Translations under genes and position numbers: made by a program
DNA from: Alphaproteobacteria bacterium
GTDB lineage: Bacteria > Pseudomonadota > Alphaproteobacteria > Micropepsales > Micropepsaceae
Assembly: GCA_021325375.1 (NCBI GenBank)
Contig: JAJPHG010000025.1
Span: forward strand, 124,001 to 188,000
Direction: 5' to 3'
DNA length: 64,000 nucleotides
Notes under the pieces: generated by a model
What the model was told of the DNA's origin: nothing
The model's input: only the letters and a program-made list of their open reading frames with translations
The model's database searches: none
Part shown: piece by piece, positions 14,770 through 23,799 of the stretch
Layout of the letters: every line of letters begins with the position of its first letter
How positions within the stretch are numbered: the stretch's first letter is position 1

Positions 14770-16032
14770 ATGGATAAGTACGACGCGGCGAAGTCGGCGC
14801 CTTCCAACAGGTACGCCGACTCCGGGGCAACACCTCAAAATACGGTAGATCTGGCATTCGAGCCGGGCATCAAAACTCCCGACGGCAAGTTCGTTTTCAT
14901 AAAGCACCCATCACCGGTCGAATTCGTCGACGGCTATGCGATCGCATTGCGCGAGCTCGGTCCGAACATCGCCTCGCTCGACGTTATTAAATCCGTCTAT
15001 AGGTACAATCCCATGTCGCATTGGGTGATCTTGCGCTCCCCCGATGAGACGCGCAAAGGGGCCGAGCTTGTCGGATTCTTCAGCCTGCTTCCTCTGAACG
15101 AGACGGGAAAAGCTGCATTCGAGGCCGAGAAAATCGATCTGAAAGCACCGGATTTCGCCTTCATGGTCAAGCCCGGCGAGGATCCCGCGGCACTCTACCT
15201 CTGGTCAATGGTCATGCCCGGCCTCGGCAATGTCGGCTTTGCGCTCCTGGCCCACGCCATGGGCGCGGATCTGTTCGAGCGTACCCCCGTCACGGGATGG
15301 ATTTCGACCCAGTCCGCGCTGGACTCGATCCGCCGCTCGTCGAAGAGCCGCGAATACGCGGACGCGAAGATCGGCTCGAGTTTCACGCTCACCTTCCCCG
15401 ACGAATTCCGCGTGCAGGTGCGCGCCATGCCGATCGTCGAGGGAAAGCGGCCGCCCGCCGACAGGGCCTCGAAGCACCGGCTGGAGGTGAAGCTCGTCTC
15501 CACGGCGGAAATGATGGCCCAGGCCATGGCCATCCGCGCCGCGGTGTTCATGACCGAGCAGAACTGTCCTTATGACGAGGAGTTCGACGGCAACGATTAC
15601 GCCGGCGGTCATGTCCTGGGCTTTGTCGACGGACAACCCGCCGCCGTCGTGCGCATCCGCTATTTCGCCGACTTCGTGAAGTTCGAGCGTTTCGCGATCC
15701 TGCCGCGCTACCGGCGCACGCTCATCGCGCGGGCGGTGGGGGAGTTCACCATCGAAATGTGCCGCCGCAAGGGTTATCGCAGGATGTATGCCCATTTGCA
15801 GGCGCGACTCGCCGGGCTTTGGAAACGCTTCGGTTTCGTGCAGCTGCCGAGCCGCCGGCCTTTCGCGTTCTCCGATCACGAATATGTCGAGATCTCCGCC
15901 GTGACCGCGCCGCATCCCGATCGACTCACGATGGAGAGCGATCCGCTCGTGCTGATCCGTCCCGAGGGCGATTGGGACAGGCCCGGCGTGCTCGACCTGT
16001 CCGCGCAGCGGCCGGCGACAAATCCGCATTGA
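14770..16032 (+). CDS. double-domain GNAT acyltransferase (copy B)
   Basis: A 420-residue paralogue of the protein at 7528-8778. The C-terminal GNAT domain (about residues 230-400) contains IRAAVFMTEQNCPYDEEFDG, HVLGFVDGQPAAVVRIRYFA and KFERFAILPRYRRTLIARA. The N-terminal half (about residues 30-205) is a second globular domain related to that of copy A, with ALYLWSMVMPGLGNVGFALL. The ATG at 14770 lacks a strong ribosome-binding site. The gene lies 164 bases before the type III polyketide synthase on the same strand, so its product may act on the same pathway. EEFDGND and the RIRYFADF strand are the best-conserved blocks between the two copies and are candidates for substrate contacts. Confidence 0.83.
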   Translation: MDKYDAAKSAPSNRYADSGATPQNTVDLAFEPGIKTPDGKFVFIKHPSPVEFVDGYAIALRELGPNIASLDVIKSVYRYNPMSHWVILRSPDETRKGAELVGFFSLLPLNETGKAAFEAEKIDLKAPDFAFMVKPGEDPAALYLWSMVMPGLGNVGFALLAHAMGADLFERTPVTGWISTQSALDSIRRSSKSREYADAKIGSSFTLTFPDEFRVQVRAMPIVEGKRPPADRASKHRLEVKLVSTAEMMAQAMAIRAAVFMTEQNCPYDEEFDGNDYAGGHVLGFVDGQPAAVVRIRYFADFVKFERFAILPRYRRTLIARAVGEFTIEMCRRKGYRRMYAHLQARLAGLWKRFGFVQLPSRRPFAFSDHEYVEISAVTAPHPDRLTMESDPLVLIRPEGDWDRPGVLDLSAQRPATNPH

Positions 16033-16196
16033 ACATGTTTTCGTGCTTGTTCCGTACAAGGTAAAATAGTGCGCTCGCGTGAAACTCCGCGCGCCCCGTG
16101 TGGAATAGGCGCACGCAAAACGATAGCCCTTCGGGTTCGTGACGCGTTATAGTCAAATCTGGCGGGGCCAGTCAGACGAAAAGAAAGTTGTAAGTA

Positions 16197-17231
16197 ATGC
16201 AGTCGCGTCTGCTGGCGCTGAAGAGCGCCGTACCGCCGTATGTGCTTGAGCAAAAAGATGTCGTGATCCGGGCCGGGCAGTTGTTCGGCGAGCGCCGCGA
16301 CGTGGAGAGGCTCCTGCCGGTCTTCACCAATACCGGGATCGAGCGGCGCTATTCCTGCGTGCCGATCGACTGGTACACGGACGATCATGGCTGGCGCGAC
16401 CGCACCGCGCTCTATGTCCAGAACGCCGTCGATCTGTTCGAGAAGGTCGCGGGCGCGCTTCTCGACGAGGCGGGCCTCTCCAAGGACGACATCGACGCCA
16501 TCGTCGTCTCCTCGACCACGGGCATCGCGACGCCGAGCCTGGACGCGCTCGTCATCGAGCGCATGGGGCTCAGGCGCGACATCAGAAGGCTTCCGATCTT
16601 CGGGCTGGGCTGCGCGGGCGGCGTGACGGGCCTCAGCCGCGCCGCGGACCTAGCGCGCGCGCGTCCGGGCTCGCGCGTGCTGTTCCTGGTGGTCGAGCTC
16701 TGCGCGCTCACCTTCCGCAAGAACGACCTGACCAAGAGCAATTTCGTCGCCACCGCCTTGTTCGGCGACGGCGCCGCGGGCGCGATCCTGTCGACGGATG
16801 GCGACGGCCCCGCCTTCGGCGCCGCGGGCGAGCACACCTGGCCGGACTCGCTCGGCATCATGGGCTGGGATGTCGAGGAGGATGGGCTGAAAGCGATCTT
16901 CAGCCAAAGCATCCCGACGCTGGTCGCCAACGATTTTCCCACGATCCTGCATGCCTTCCTGGCGCGCAACGATCTCAAGCTGGGCCACATCGACAAGTTC
17001 GCCTGCCATCCCGGCGGCGCCAAGGTGCTCGACGCGCTGGAGGATGCGTTCCAGATCGAGCGCGGCGCGCTGAAGGAGAGCCGCGAGGTGCTGCGCGACT
17101 TCGGCAACATGTCGGCGGTGACCGCGCTCTTCGTGCTGGAGCGCATGGACTGGCGAAAGAAGAACCAGCGCATCCTGATGACCGCGCTCGGCCCCGGCTT
17201 CTCCGCCACCTTCCAGATGATCGAGAGCTGA
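16197..17231 (+). CDS. type III polyketide synthase
   Basis: A 344-residue chalcone-synthase-like enzyme. The catalytic triad is complete: Cys139 in IFGLGCAGGVTGLSRAA, His271 in KFACHPGGAKVLDA and Asn304 in RDFGNMSAVTALF. The thiolase-like motif DAIVVSSTTGIATPS precedes it. Such enzymes condense an acyl-CoA starter with malonyl-CoA units to give alkylpyrones, alkylresorcinols or phloroglucinols without an acyl carrier protein. The following gene, overlapping by one base, encodes an isoprenylcysteine-methyltransferase-like protein, the same pairing as Bacillus bpsA-bpsB, where methylated alkylpyrones are made. A long-chain starter is therefore likely here, but product size and ring type cannot be read from sequence. 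Confidence 0.93.
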   Translation: MQSRLLALKSAVPPYVLEQKDVVIRAGQLFGERRDVERLLPVFTNTGIERRYSCVPIDWYTDDHGWRDRTALYVQNAVDLFEKVAGALLDEAGLSKDDIDAIVVSSTTGIATPSLDALVIERMGLRRDIRRLPIFGLGCAGGVTGLSRAADLARARPGSRVLFLVVELCALTFRKNDLTKSNFVATALFGDGAAGAILSTDGDGPAFGAAGEHTWPDSLGIMGWDVEEDGLKAIFSQSIPTLVANDFPTILHAFLARNDLKLGHIDKFACHPGGAKVLDALEDAFQIERGALKESREVLRDFGNMSAVTALFVLERMDWRKKNQRILMTALGPGFSATFQMIES

Positions 17232-17764
17232 TGCGCGAGGCGGCCTATGTCATCGTGGGCCTCGTGGTCCTGCAGCGCCTGGCCGAGCTCGTCTATGCCG
17301 AGCGCAACACGGCCGCGCTCAAAGCCCGCGGCGCGGTCGAGATCGGCCGCGCGCATTATCCCCTGATCGTGCTCCTGCATGCCGCGTGGCTGGTCGCGGT
17401 GGTGGCGATGCTGCCCGCTGATCTGAAGATCAGCTGGGTCCTGATCGGCGTCTTCGCCGTACTTCAGGGCCTGCGGGTGTGGGTGCTGGCGACGCTCGGC
17501 CCCTACTGGACGACGCGCATCATCACGCTCAAGGACGCGCCCCTGGTGCGCAGGGGCCCCTACCGCTTCGTGCGCCATCCGAACTATCTCGTCGTCTCGG
17601 CCGAGATCCTGGTGCTGCCGCTCGCCTTCGCCGAGTGGTGGGTCGCGGGCATCTTCACCATGCTCAACGCGGGCGTGCTGGCGTGGCGGATCCACCAGGA
17701 AAACGGCGCGCTGGCGCCGCGCAGGGCCGTTTCCGGCCCTGGCGCCGCGGCCGCAAAAGGCTAA
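17231..17764 (+). CDS. isoprenylcysteine carboxyl methyltransferase-family protein
   Basis: A 177-residue integral membrane protein with about five hydrophobic segments. It carries the ICMT/phospholipid-methyltransferase signature LVRRGPYRFVRHPNYLVV with the SAM-binding GPY...RHPNY core, and a C-terminal RIHQENGAL. Its ATG overlaps the TGA of the polyketide synthase, which indicates translational coupling. Proteins of this type next to type III polyketide synthases (BpsB-like) methylate the hydroxyl group of alkylpyrones. The same reaction is inferred here. The tail GPGAAAAKG is short and uninformative. Confidence 0.88.
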   Translation: MREAAYVIVGLVVLQRLAELVYAERNTAALKARGAVEIGRAHYPLIVLLHAAWLVAVVAMLPADLKISWVLIGVFAVLQGLRVWVLATLGPYWTTRIITLKDAPLVRRGPYRFVRHPNYLVVSAEILVLPLAFAEWWVAGIFTMLNAGVLAWRIHQENGALAPRRAVSGPGAAAAKG

Positions 17765-17784
17765 GCTGGTCCGGGGCGCTGCAC

Positions 17785-18807
17785 ATGATCCTCTATGCCG
17801 GTCCGTTCCTGCTTCTGGCTTCGATCCCGGCATTCTACCTCGGGGCCGGGGCGGCGGGCCCGCTTTTGACCATAGCCCTGCTGCTCGCCTTCCTCATCGG
17901 CGCCGAGTTCGTCAGCCCGCGCGGCGACGTGCTGAAGTCCGGCTCGGCGGCGCGCAATTTCCGCACGCTGTTCTATGTCTACGTGCCGCTGCAGATCGCC
18001 TGCGTCGCCTGGGCCACGGCGAGCGCGGTCGCGGCCTCACCGCTGGGCTTCGCCAGCCTCGTGCTCGGCACCGGCGTCACGACGGGCGTCTTCGGCATGC
18101 TCGCGGCGCATGAGCTGGTGCACAGCCGCAGCAAGAGCGAGCGCATGCTGGGCGCGATCATGCTCAGCGCCATGGCCTATCGCCATTTCCGCGTCGCCCA
18201 TGTCCATGTCCATCACCGCTATGCCGCGACCTTGCGCGACTCCGCGACGGCGCGGCTGGGCGAGGGCTTCTACGCGTTCCTGCTGCGCACCTTGCCCGGT
18301 CAGTTCCTGGAGTCGTGGCGCTTCGAGCGCGTGCGTTGCCCGGGCCGCGCGTTCCTCAATAGCCGCATCGTCGCGGACATCGCCGTCGCGCTGCTGTCCT
18401 TCGCCGCGGTCACGGCGGTATGGGGCGCGAAAGGACTCCTGTTCTTCGCACTTCAATCCTTCGTCGCGATCGTGGTGCTGGAGCTGTTCAACTACATCGC
18501 CCATTACGGTCTGTTGCGGCGCGCCGATGCGCAAGGCCGTTTCGAGCCGCTCTCAGATCGGCACAGCTGGAACAGCTCGAACGTGCTGGTGAACCTGCTG
18601 ATCTTCAACATGGGCCGGCACAGCTATCATCATCGCAAGCCCTCGATCTCCTATCAGGACCTTCAGTTCGTGGCCCAGGCGCCCGAGCTTCCGGCGGGCT
18701 ATGCGGGAAGCATCCTGCTCGCGCTCGTGCCGCCCCTGTGGCGGCGCGTGATGGACGGCCGCGCGAGGAGCTTCGCCGCCATCTCCTTCGCCGTTCCCGC
18801 CGAATGA
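17785..18807 (+). CDS. AlkB-type membrane non-haem di-iron hydroxylase
   Basis: A 340-residue membrane enzyme with all histidine boxes of alkane 1-monooxygenases: HELVH at 109-113, HVHVHHRYAAT at 139-149, NYIAHYGLLR with His240, HSWNSS at 260, and GRHSYHHRKPS at 278-286. Hydrophobic segments near residues 1-40, 60-105, 195-240 and the C-terminus fit the family. These enzymes hydroxylate alkyl chains using O2 and electrons from rubredoxin. No rubredoxin gene is adjacent. Sited between the methyltransferase and an exporter, it may hydroxylate the alkyl side chain of the polyketide rather than free alkanes. The start at 17785 has a weak ribosome-binding site, 20 bases after the previous stop. 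Confidence 0.9.
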   Translation: MILYAGPFLLLASIPAFYLGAGAAGPLLTIALLLAFLIGAEFVSPRGDVLKSGSAARNFRTLFYVYVPLQIACVAWATASAVAASPLGFASLVLGTGVTTGVFGMLAAHELVHSRSKSERMLGAIMLSAMAYRHFRVAHVHVHHRYAATLRDSATARLGEGFYAFLLRTLPGQFLESWRFERVRCPGRAFLNSRIVADIAVALLSFAAVTAVWGAKGLLFFALQSFVAIVVLELFNYIAHYGLLRRADAQGRFEPLSDRHSWNSSNVLVNLLIFNMGRHSYHHRKPSISYQDLQFVAQAPELPAGYAGSILLALVPPLWRRVMDGRARSFAAISFAVPAE

Positions 18808-20405
18808 CGGTCAGTCTCAAGTCCTGGATCGGCTTCAGCGCGATGTGCGTCGGCATGTTCATGGCCATCCTGGACATCCAGGTGGTGGCGAGCTCGCTGA
18901 CCAACATCCAATCGGCGCTGAACATCTCGTCCGACCGGATGAGCTGGATCCAGACCGGCTATCTCATCGCCGAGGTGATCGCGATCCCGCTCACCGGCTG
19001 GCTGACGCGCGCGCTGTCGCTGCGCTGGATGTTCGTCTTGGCCACGCTGGGCTTCACCTTGGCGAGCCTGGGCTGCGCGCTCTGCGCCACGCTCGAGCCG
19101 CTGCTCGCGGTGCGCGTGTTCCAGGGCTTCTGCGGCGGCATGCTGATCCCCGGCGTCTTCACCTCCGCCTTCACCCAGTTCCCGGAGAAGAACCGCGTGC
19201 TCGCGACCATGATCGCGGGCACCTTCGCGATGATCGCGCCCACCATCGGGCCGGCGGTCGGCGGCTATCTCACCGAGACCTATTCCTGGCACTGGATCTT
19301 CCTGGTCAACATCGTGCCGGGACTGATCGTGGCGCTTCTTGTCGGCTTTTGCGTCGCGCATGAGAAAGCGAATTTGCGCGCGCTGACCCGCATCAATTAC
19401 GCGACGATCCTGCTCGCCGCGGTGTTCCTAGGCACCCTCGAGCTCCTCCTCAAGGAGGCGCCCAAGCGTGGCTGGCACGGCCTGTTCGTCATGACGCTGA
19501 TCATCGTCTGCACCGTGTCGGCGGCCACGGGCGTGGCCGCGTGCCTGAGGAGCGCGCATCCCTTCGTGAACCTGCGACGCTTCCGCGACCTGTCGTTCTC
19601 GCTCGGCTGCGCGCTCAGCTTCGTGTTCGGGCTCGGCGTCTACGGCGCGACCTATCTGCTCTCGATATTCCTAGGTCTGGTGCGCAACCACACGCCGCTC
19701 GAGATCGGCGAGGTGATGATGGTGTCGGGCGCGGTGCAGCTCCTGACCGCGCCGCTCGCCGCCTGGCTCGAGACGCGCATCGATCCGCGCCTTCTGACCG
19801 CGATCGGCTTCGGGCTGTTCGGCGCCGGGCTGCTGATCAACGGCTTCGAGACGCCGTCCGCCACGATGGTTCAGGCCTCGTGGATGCATGGCTGGCCGCC
19901 CGTCTTCCAATGGCTGTTCGAGAAGAGCGACGACACGTTCTGGCCGCAGGTGATCCGCGGCGTCAGCATCATGCTCTGCCTGTTGCCGGCGACGCGGCTC
20001 GCGCTCGAGCGCTGGCCGCAAGCCGAGGTGCCCGATGCGAGCGCGATGTTCAACCTGATGCGCAATCTCGGCGGCGCCATCGGCATCGCGCTCATCGACA
20101 CCATCCTGGAGCAGCGCACGCAGGGCCATCTCGACAGCCTGGTCGCCCGGCTCCAGGCGCGCGACGTGACGGCGGCGCGCGAGGTCGGCATCCCGCTCAA
20201 GCAGTTCCTGAGCGCGCCGACGGGCCCGGTCGACGACATGACCAAGGCGATCCTGGGGCCCATGGTCAAGCGCGCGGCGCTGACGCAATCCTTCAACGAG
20301 GCGTGGCTTCTGATCGCGATCCTCTTCGCGGTGTCGCTTCTCGCCTTGCCTTTGATGCGCCGCGCCCATATTGCCGACTCCACGATGGGCCCTGGCGTCC
20401 ACTGA
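18804..20405 (+). CDS. DHA2-family MFS multidrug/metabolite exporter
   Basis: A 533-residue transporter of the 14-helix DHA2 (EmrB/QacA) type. The N-terminal motif FMAILDIQVVASSLTNIQ is the family's motif D1, followed by GWLTRALSLRWMF (motif A), then RVFQGFCGGMLIPGVFT and IAPTIGPAVGGYLTETYSW (motif C, antiporter signature). Its ATG overlaps the stop of the AlkB-like gene by 4 bases, so it belongs to the polyketide operon and probably exports the product or confers self-resistance. EmrB-type exporters usually work with an EmrA membrane-fusion protein, and none is encoded nearby. Confidence 0.92.
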   Translation: MTVSLKSWIGFSAMCVGMFMAILDIQVVASSLTNIQSALNISSDRMSWIQTGYLIAEVIAIPLTGWLTRALSLRWMFVLATLGFTLASLGCALCATLEPLLAVRVFQGFCGGMLIPGVFTSAFTQFPEKNRVLATMIAGTFAMIAPTIGPAVGGYLTETYSWHWIFLVNIVPGLIVALLVGFCVAHEKANLRALTRINYATILLAAVFLGTLELLLKEAPKRGWHGLFVMTLIIVCTVSAATGVAACLRSAHPFVNLRRFRDLSFSLGCALSFVFGLGVYGATYLLSIFLGLVRNHTPLEIGEVMMVSGAVQLLTAPLAAWLETRIDPRLLTAIGFGLFGAGLLINGFETPSATMVQASWMHGWPPVFQWLFEKSDDTFWPQVIRGVSIMLCLLPATRLALERWPQAEVPDASAMFNLMRNLGGAIGIALIDTILEQRTQGHLDSLVARLQARDVTAAREVGIPLKQFLSAPTGPVDDMTKAILGPMVKRAALTQSFNEAWLLIAILFAVSLLALPLMRRAHIADSTMGPGVH

Positions 20406-20420
20406 TTTCGAGAGGAAGAT

Positions 20421-22517
20421 ATGCGTACCGCGAAGATCGGCGCCGCCGTCATTCTGGGCCTTGTGCTGATCGCGCTCGGCTGGGTCATCGTCTCGGACCG
20501 CGCGGGGCAGACCGCCGAGCCGGATCCGGCGACGCTCATCGCCAAGGCCAAGGCGTATAACGTCCATATCATGCGCGACACCTATGGCGTGCCGCATGTC
20601 TTCGGCCGCAGCGATGCCGATGTGGCGTTCGGTCTCGGCTTCGCCCATGGCGAGGACGATTTCGCGACCATCCAGGACGCGGCGCTGGCGACCCGCGGCA
20701 GGCTCGCGGCGAGCGAAGGCCTCAAGGCCGCGCCCGGCGACTATCTCGTCCATGCGATGCGGGTGTGGGAGACGATCGACGCCCGCTACGACCGCGATCT
20801 CTCGCCCGCCGTGAAACGCGTGCTCGAAGGTTACGCCGACGGCGTGAACTATTACGCGGCACTTCATCAGGGTGCGGTGAAGCCGGGTCTCCTGCCGCTC
20901 ACGGGCAAGGACATCGCGGCCGGCTTCGTGTTCAAGACGCCGTTCTTCTATGGCTTTGCCGATACGCTGAAAAAACTCACCGCCGACACCGGCGGCAAGC
21001 CCGTGCCTCCCATCGGCTCGAACGGGATGGCGGTCGCGCCGCGGCGTTCGGCCGACGGCGCGACGCGCCTCTTGGTCAATTCGCATCAGCCCTATACCGG
21101 CCCGGTCGCGTGGTACGAGGCGGTGCTTCAGAGCGACGAGGGCTGGCACGTCGCGGGCGGCTTCTTCCCCGGCTCGCCCTTCATGCTGCACGGGCACAAC
21201 GAGCATCTGGGCTGGGCCAACACCGTCAACGAGCCCGATCTCGTCGACATCTACCGCCTCGTCATCAATCCCGCCAACGACAACCAGTACCGCCTCGACG
21301 GCAAGTGGCGCGACTTCGAGGTCGAGGACGCCGCGATCCGGGTGAAGATCTTCGGGCCCCTGATCTGGACCGTGCACCGCCCGGTCCTGTTCTCGGTCCA
21401 CGGTCCCGTCTTCAAGACCGATCACGGCGTCTTCGCGGTGCGCTATGCGGGCATGGGCGAGATCCGGCAGGTCGAGCAGTACTTTCAGCTCGACAAGGCC
21501 AAAAATCTCGACGAATGGAAACAGGCGATGCGCCTGCAGGCGCTGCCCAGCATCAACTACGTCTATGCCGACGAAAAGGGCAACATCGGCTATCTCTACA
21601 ACGGCCGGTTCCCGGTGCGTAAGGACGGCGTGGACTGGAAGGGGTATATCCCCGGCGACCGCTCCGACCTGATCCCGAACGCCATCGTGCCGTTCGACAG
21701 GCTGCCGCAGCTCTGGAACCCGAAATCGGGCTTCGTCTTCAACTCCAACAACACGCCGTTTGAGGCGACCGCGCCGGAAGACGACCTGAAGGCATCGGAC
21801 TATCCGAGCTGGATGGGCATCCAGTCCAACATGACCAACCGTGCCTATCGCGCGCTCGAGACGTTCGGTGCCGACAAGGCGATCACCGCCGACGCCTTCC
21901 GCAGGTACAAGTTCGACGTGCGTTACAGCACCCGCTCCGACATCGCCAGGATCATCGCCGAGCTCTGCAGTCCTGCGCGCGACGCCAAGGCGTGCGACCT
22001 GCTCACCCATTGGAACCTGAGCGCCGACATCCATAGCCGGGGCGCGGCGCTCGCGATCCTCACCGCCGAGCCCGTCCTGCGCGCCCGCCACGACCACGAC
22101 TGGTCGCTGACGCCGGTGGAATCGCTGAAGCGCGCGGAGCAGACGCTGCTCGACCACTTCAAGCGCGTCGATCCGGAATGGGGCCAGGTCAACCGCTTCC
22201 GGCGCGGCACGGTGAACCTGCCCATCGACGGCGGGCCGGACACCTATCGCGCCGTCTACGGCACGCCCGAGATGGACGGCACGCTGACGGCCGAGGGCGG
22301 CGACACCTTCATCATGTTCGTGACCTGGGACAAGGACGGGAAGCTCTCGTCCGAGAGCATCCACCAGTTCGGCTCCGCCACGCTGGACACGAGCTCCAAG
22401 CACTATGCCGATCAGGCGCCGCTGTTCGTGGCGATGAAGACCAAACCCGTGCTCTTTACGCAGGCCCAGCTTCGGGGCCATATCGAGGCGGACTATCGCC
22501 CGGGCGAGCCGCATTGA
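20421..22517 (+). CDS. penicillin acylase / AHL acylase-family Ntn hydrolase
   Basis: A 698-residue precursor with an N-terminal signal or anchor segment (residues 5-24) and the penicillin-amidase layout: alpha-chain motifs DTYGVPHVFGRSDADVAFG and GFAHGEDDF, then the autocatalytic site at Gly199-Ser200 (PPIGSNGMAVAP), and in the beta chain NSHQPY, MLHGHNEHLGWANTVNEPD, and SNNTPFEA. Ser200 would become the N-terminal nucleophile. Family members remove acyl chains from beta-lactams, N-acyl-homoserine lactones or N-acyl amino acids in the periplasm. It begins 15 bases after the exporter, so it may mature or recycle an N-acylated product of this locus. Confidence 0.9.
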   Translation: MRTAKIGAAVILGLVLIALGWVIVSDRAGQTAEPDPATLIAKAKAYNVHIMRDTYGVPHVFGRSDADVAFGLGFAHGEDDFATIQDAALATRGRLAASEGLKAAPGDYLVHAMRVWETIDARYDRDLSPAVKRVLEGYADGVNYYAALHQGAVKPGLLPLTGKDIAAGFVFKTPFFYGFADTLKKLTADTGGKPVPPIGSNGMAVAPRRSADGATRLLVNSHQPYTGPVAWYEAVLQSDEGWHVAGGFFPGSPFMLHGHNEHLGWANTVNEPDLVDIYRLVINPANDNQYRLDGKWRDFEVEDAAIRVKIFGPLIWTVHRPVLFSVHGPVFKTDHGVFAVRYAGMGEIRQVEQYFQLDKAKNLDEWKQAMRLQALPSINYVYADEKGNIGYLYNGRFPVRKDGVDWKGYIPGDRSDLIPNAIVPFDRLPQLWNPKSGFVFNSNNTPFEATAPEDDLKASDYPSWMGIQSNMTNRAYRALETFGADKAITADAFRRYKFDVRYSTRSDIARIIAELCSPARDAKACDLLTHWNLSADIHSRGAALAILTAEPVLRARHDHDWSLTPVESLKRAEQTLLDHFKRVDPEWGQVNRFRRGTVNLPIDGGPDTYRAVYGTPEMDGTLTAEGGDTFIMFVTWDKDGKLSSESIHQFGSATLDTSSKHYADQAPLFVAMKTKPVLFTQAQLRGHIEADYRPGEPH

Positions 22518-23590
22518 TGGAACTGTCGGTCGTCATCCCGACCTTCAAGGAGCGCGACAACGTCGCAGAGCTGGTGCGCCGCCTGGACAAGGCGCTCGCC
22601 GGCATCGGCTGGGAAGCGATCTTCGTCGACGACAATTCGCCCGACGGCACCGCCGCCGAGGTGAAGTCCATCGCCGCGAGCGATCCCCGCGTGCGCTGCA
22701 TCCGCCGCGTCGGACGCCGCGGGCTCGCGGGCGCCTGCATCGAAGGCATGCTGTCGTCCTCGGCGCCGGTGGTGGCGGTGATGGATGCCGATCTGCAGCA
22801 TGACGAGACCGTGCTGCCCAAGATGCTCAAGACGCTCAAAGATGAGGGCGTCGATCTCGTCGCCGCGACCCGCTACGTGGCGGGCGGCAGCGCGGACTCC
22901 TTCGGCGAGAGTCGCGGCATGATCAGCCGCGTCGCGACCGCGATCACCCATCGCGTGCTCGGCACAAGCTTGAGCGATCCGATGAGCGGCTTCTTCATGA
23001 TGCGCCGCGACCGCTTCGACGAGGTGGTGCCGCGCCTCTCGCCCGCCGGCTTCAAGATCCTGCTCGACATCGCCACCGCGAGCGACGGGCTTCGCATCGC
23101 CGAGCAGCCCTTCGTCTTCGGCACGCGGCATGCGGGCGAGAGCAAGTTCAACGTCCAGGTCGGCCTGGAATTCATCGGCCTGCTGATCGCCAAGCTCTCC
23201 GGCGGCTTCCTCGACCCGCGCTTCATCTTCTTCGCCATCGTCGGCGCGCTCGGCCTCGTCATCCATCTGGGCGTGCTCAAGGGCGCGCTGTTGTGGCTTG
23301 CGTTCACGCCCGCGCAGTCGGTTGCGACCTTCGCCGCGATGACGAGCAATTTCTTCTTGAACAACGAGCTCACCTATCGCGACCGGCGGCTCAAGGGCTG
23401 GTCGATGCTGTGGGGGTTCTTGAGCTTCTGCGCCATCTGCTCCATCGGCGCGCTGACCAATGTGGGCCTGGCCGCGTGGCTCTTCGCCGCCGAGCGCGAA
23501 GTGTGGTGGGCGGCAGGGCTTGCCGGCGCGCTGATGGGCGCGTTCTGGAACTACGCGATGTCGAGCCTCTTCGTGTGGCGGACCAGGTGA
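22517..23590 (+). CDS. polyprenol-phosphate glycosyltransferase (GT2) with GtrA domain
   Basis: A 357-residue protein. Residues 1-225 form a dolichol-phosphate-mannose-synthase-like GT2 domain (SVVIPTFKERDNV, FVDDNSPDGTAAEV, the metal-binding VMDADLQHDE, and SDPMSGFFMMRR). Residues about 235-350 form a GtrA-like domain with four hydrophobic segments (FFAIVGALGLVIHLGVLKGA, TSNFFLNNELTYRDR). The ATG overlaps the stop of the acylase gene by one base. It would transfer a sugar to undecaprenyl phosphate, and GtrA may help flip it. The GT39-type gene at 23800 is a natural partner that would use the lipid-linked sugar. An ORF that runs further upstream is only the acylase shadow. Confidence 0.9.
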   Translation: MELSVVIPTFKERDNVAELVRRLDKALAGIGWEAIFVDDNSPDGTAAEVKSIAASDPRVRCIRRVGRRGLAGACIEGMLSSSAPVVAVMDADLQHDETVLPKMLKTLKDEGVDLVAATRYVAGGSADSFGESRGMISRVATAITHRVLGTSLSDPMSGFFMMRRDRFDEVVPRLSPAGFKILLDIATASDGLRIAEQPFVFGTRHAGESKFNVQVGLEFIGLLIAKLSGGFLDPRFIFFAIVGALGLVIHLGVLKGALLWLAFTPAQSVATFAAMTSNFFLNNELTYRDRRLKGWSMLWGFLSFCAICSIGALTNVGLAAWLFAAEREVWWAAGLAGALMGAFWNYAMSSLFVWRTR

Positions 23591-23600
23591 TGCCCCAATT

Positions 23601-23793
23601 CACCATGGCCGGGCTTGACCCGGCCACCCAGCGCGCCCGCGTCAGCGGGCGCAGTAAGATTCACGCGGAGACGCGGAGGACGCGGAGTTTCTTTTTCTTC
23701 TCCGCGTCCTCCGCGTCTCCGCGTGAAACCCTCGTTCATTTCGCTCGCTGCCAGCTCGCTGGCTGGGTGGCCGGGTCAAGCCCGGCCATGGTG
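23601..23793. repeat. nested palindromic intergenic repeat, family A core with different outer arm
   Basis: The outer arms CACCATGGCCGGGCTTGACC / GGTCAAGCCCGGCCATGGTG differ from the other A copies. The inner pair CACGCGGAGACGCGGAG / CTCCGCGTCTCCGCGTG is the same as in family A, and the CACCCAG / CTGGGTG block is also shared. Further internal pairs are CCAGCGCGCCCG...CGGGCGC and CTCGCTGCCAGCTCGCTGG. The element shows that the outer and inner arms can be recombined. It separates the GT2-GtrA gene from the GT39 gene. Confidence 0.88.
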
Positions 23794-23799
23794 AGTTAG

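Noticed and set aside
19671..22514. 947-residue open frame on the - strand
   Set aside because: It runs antisense to the exporter and acylase genes, whose motifs are clear; the translation is Arg/Gly/Asp-rich with no known domain.
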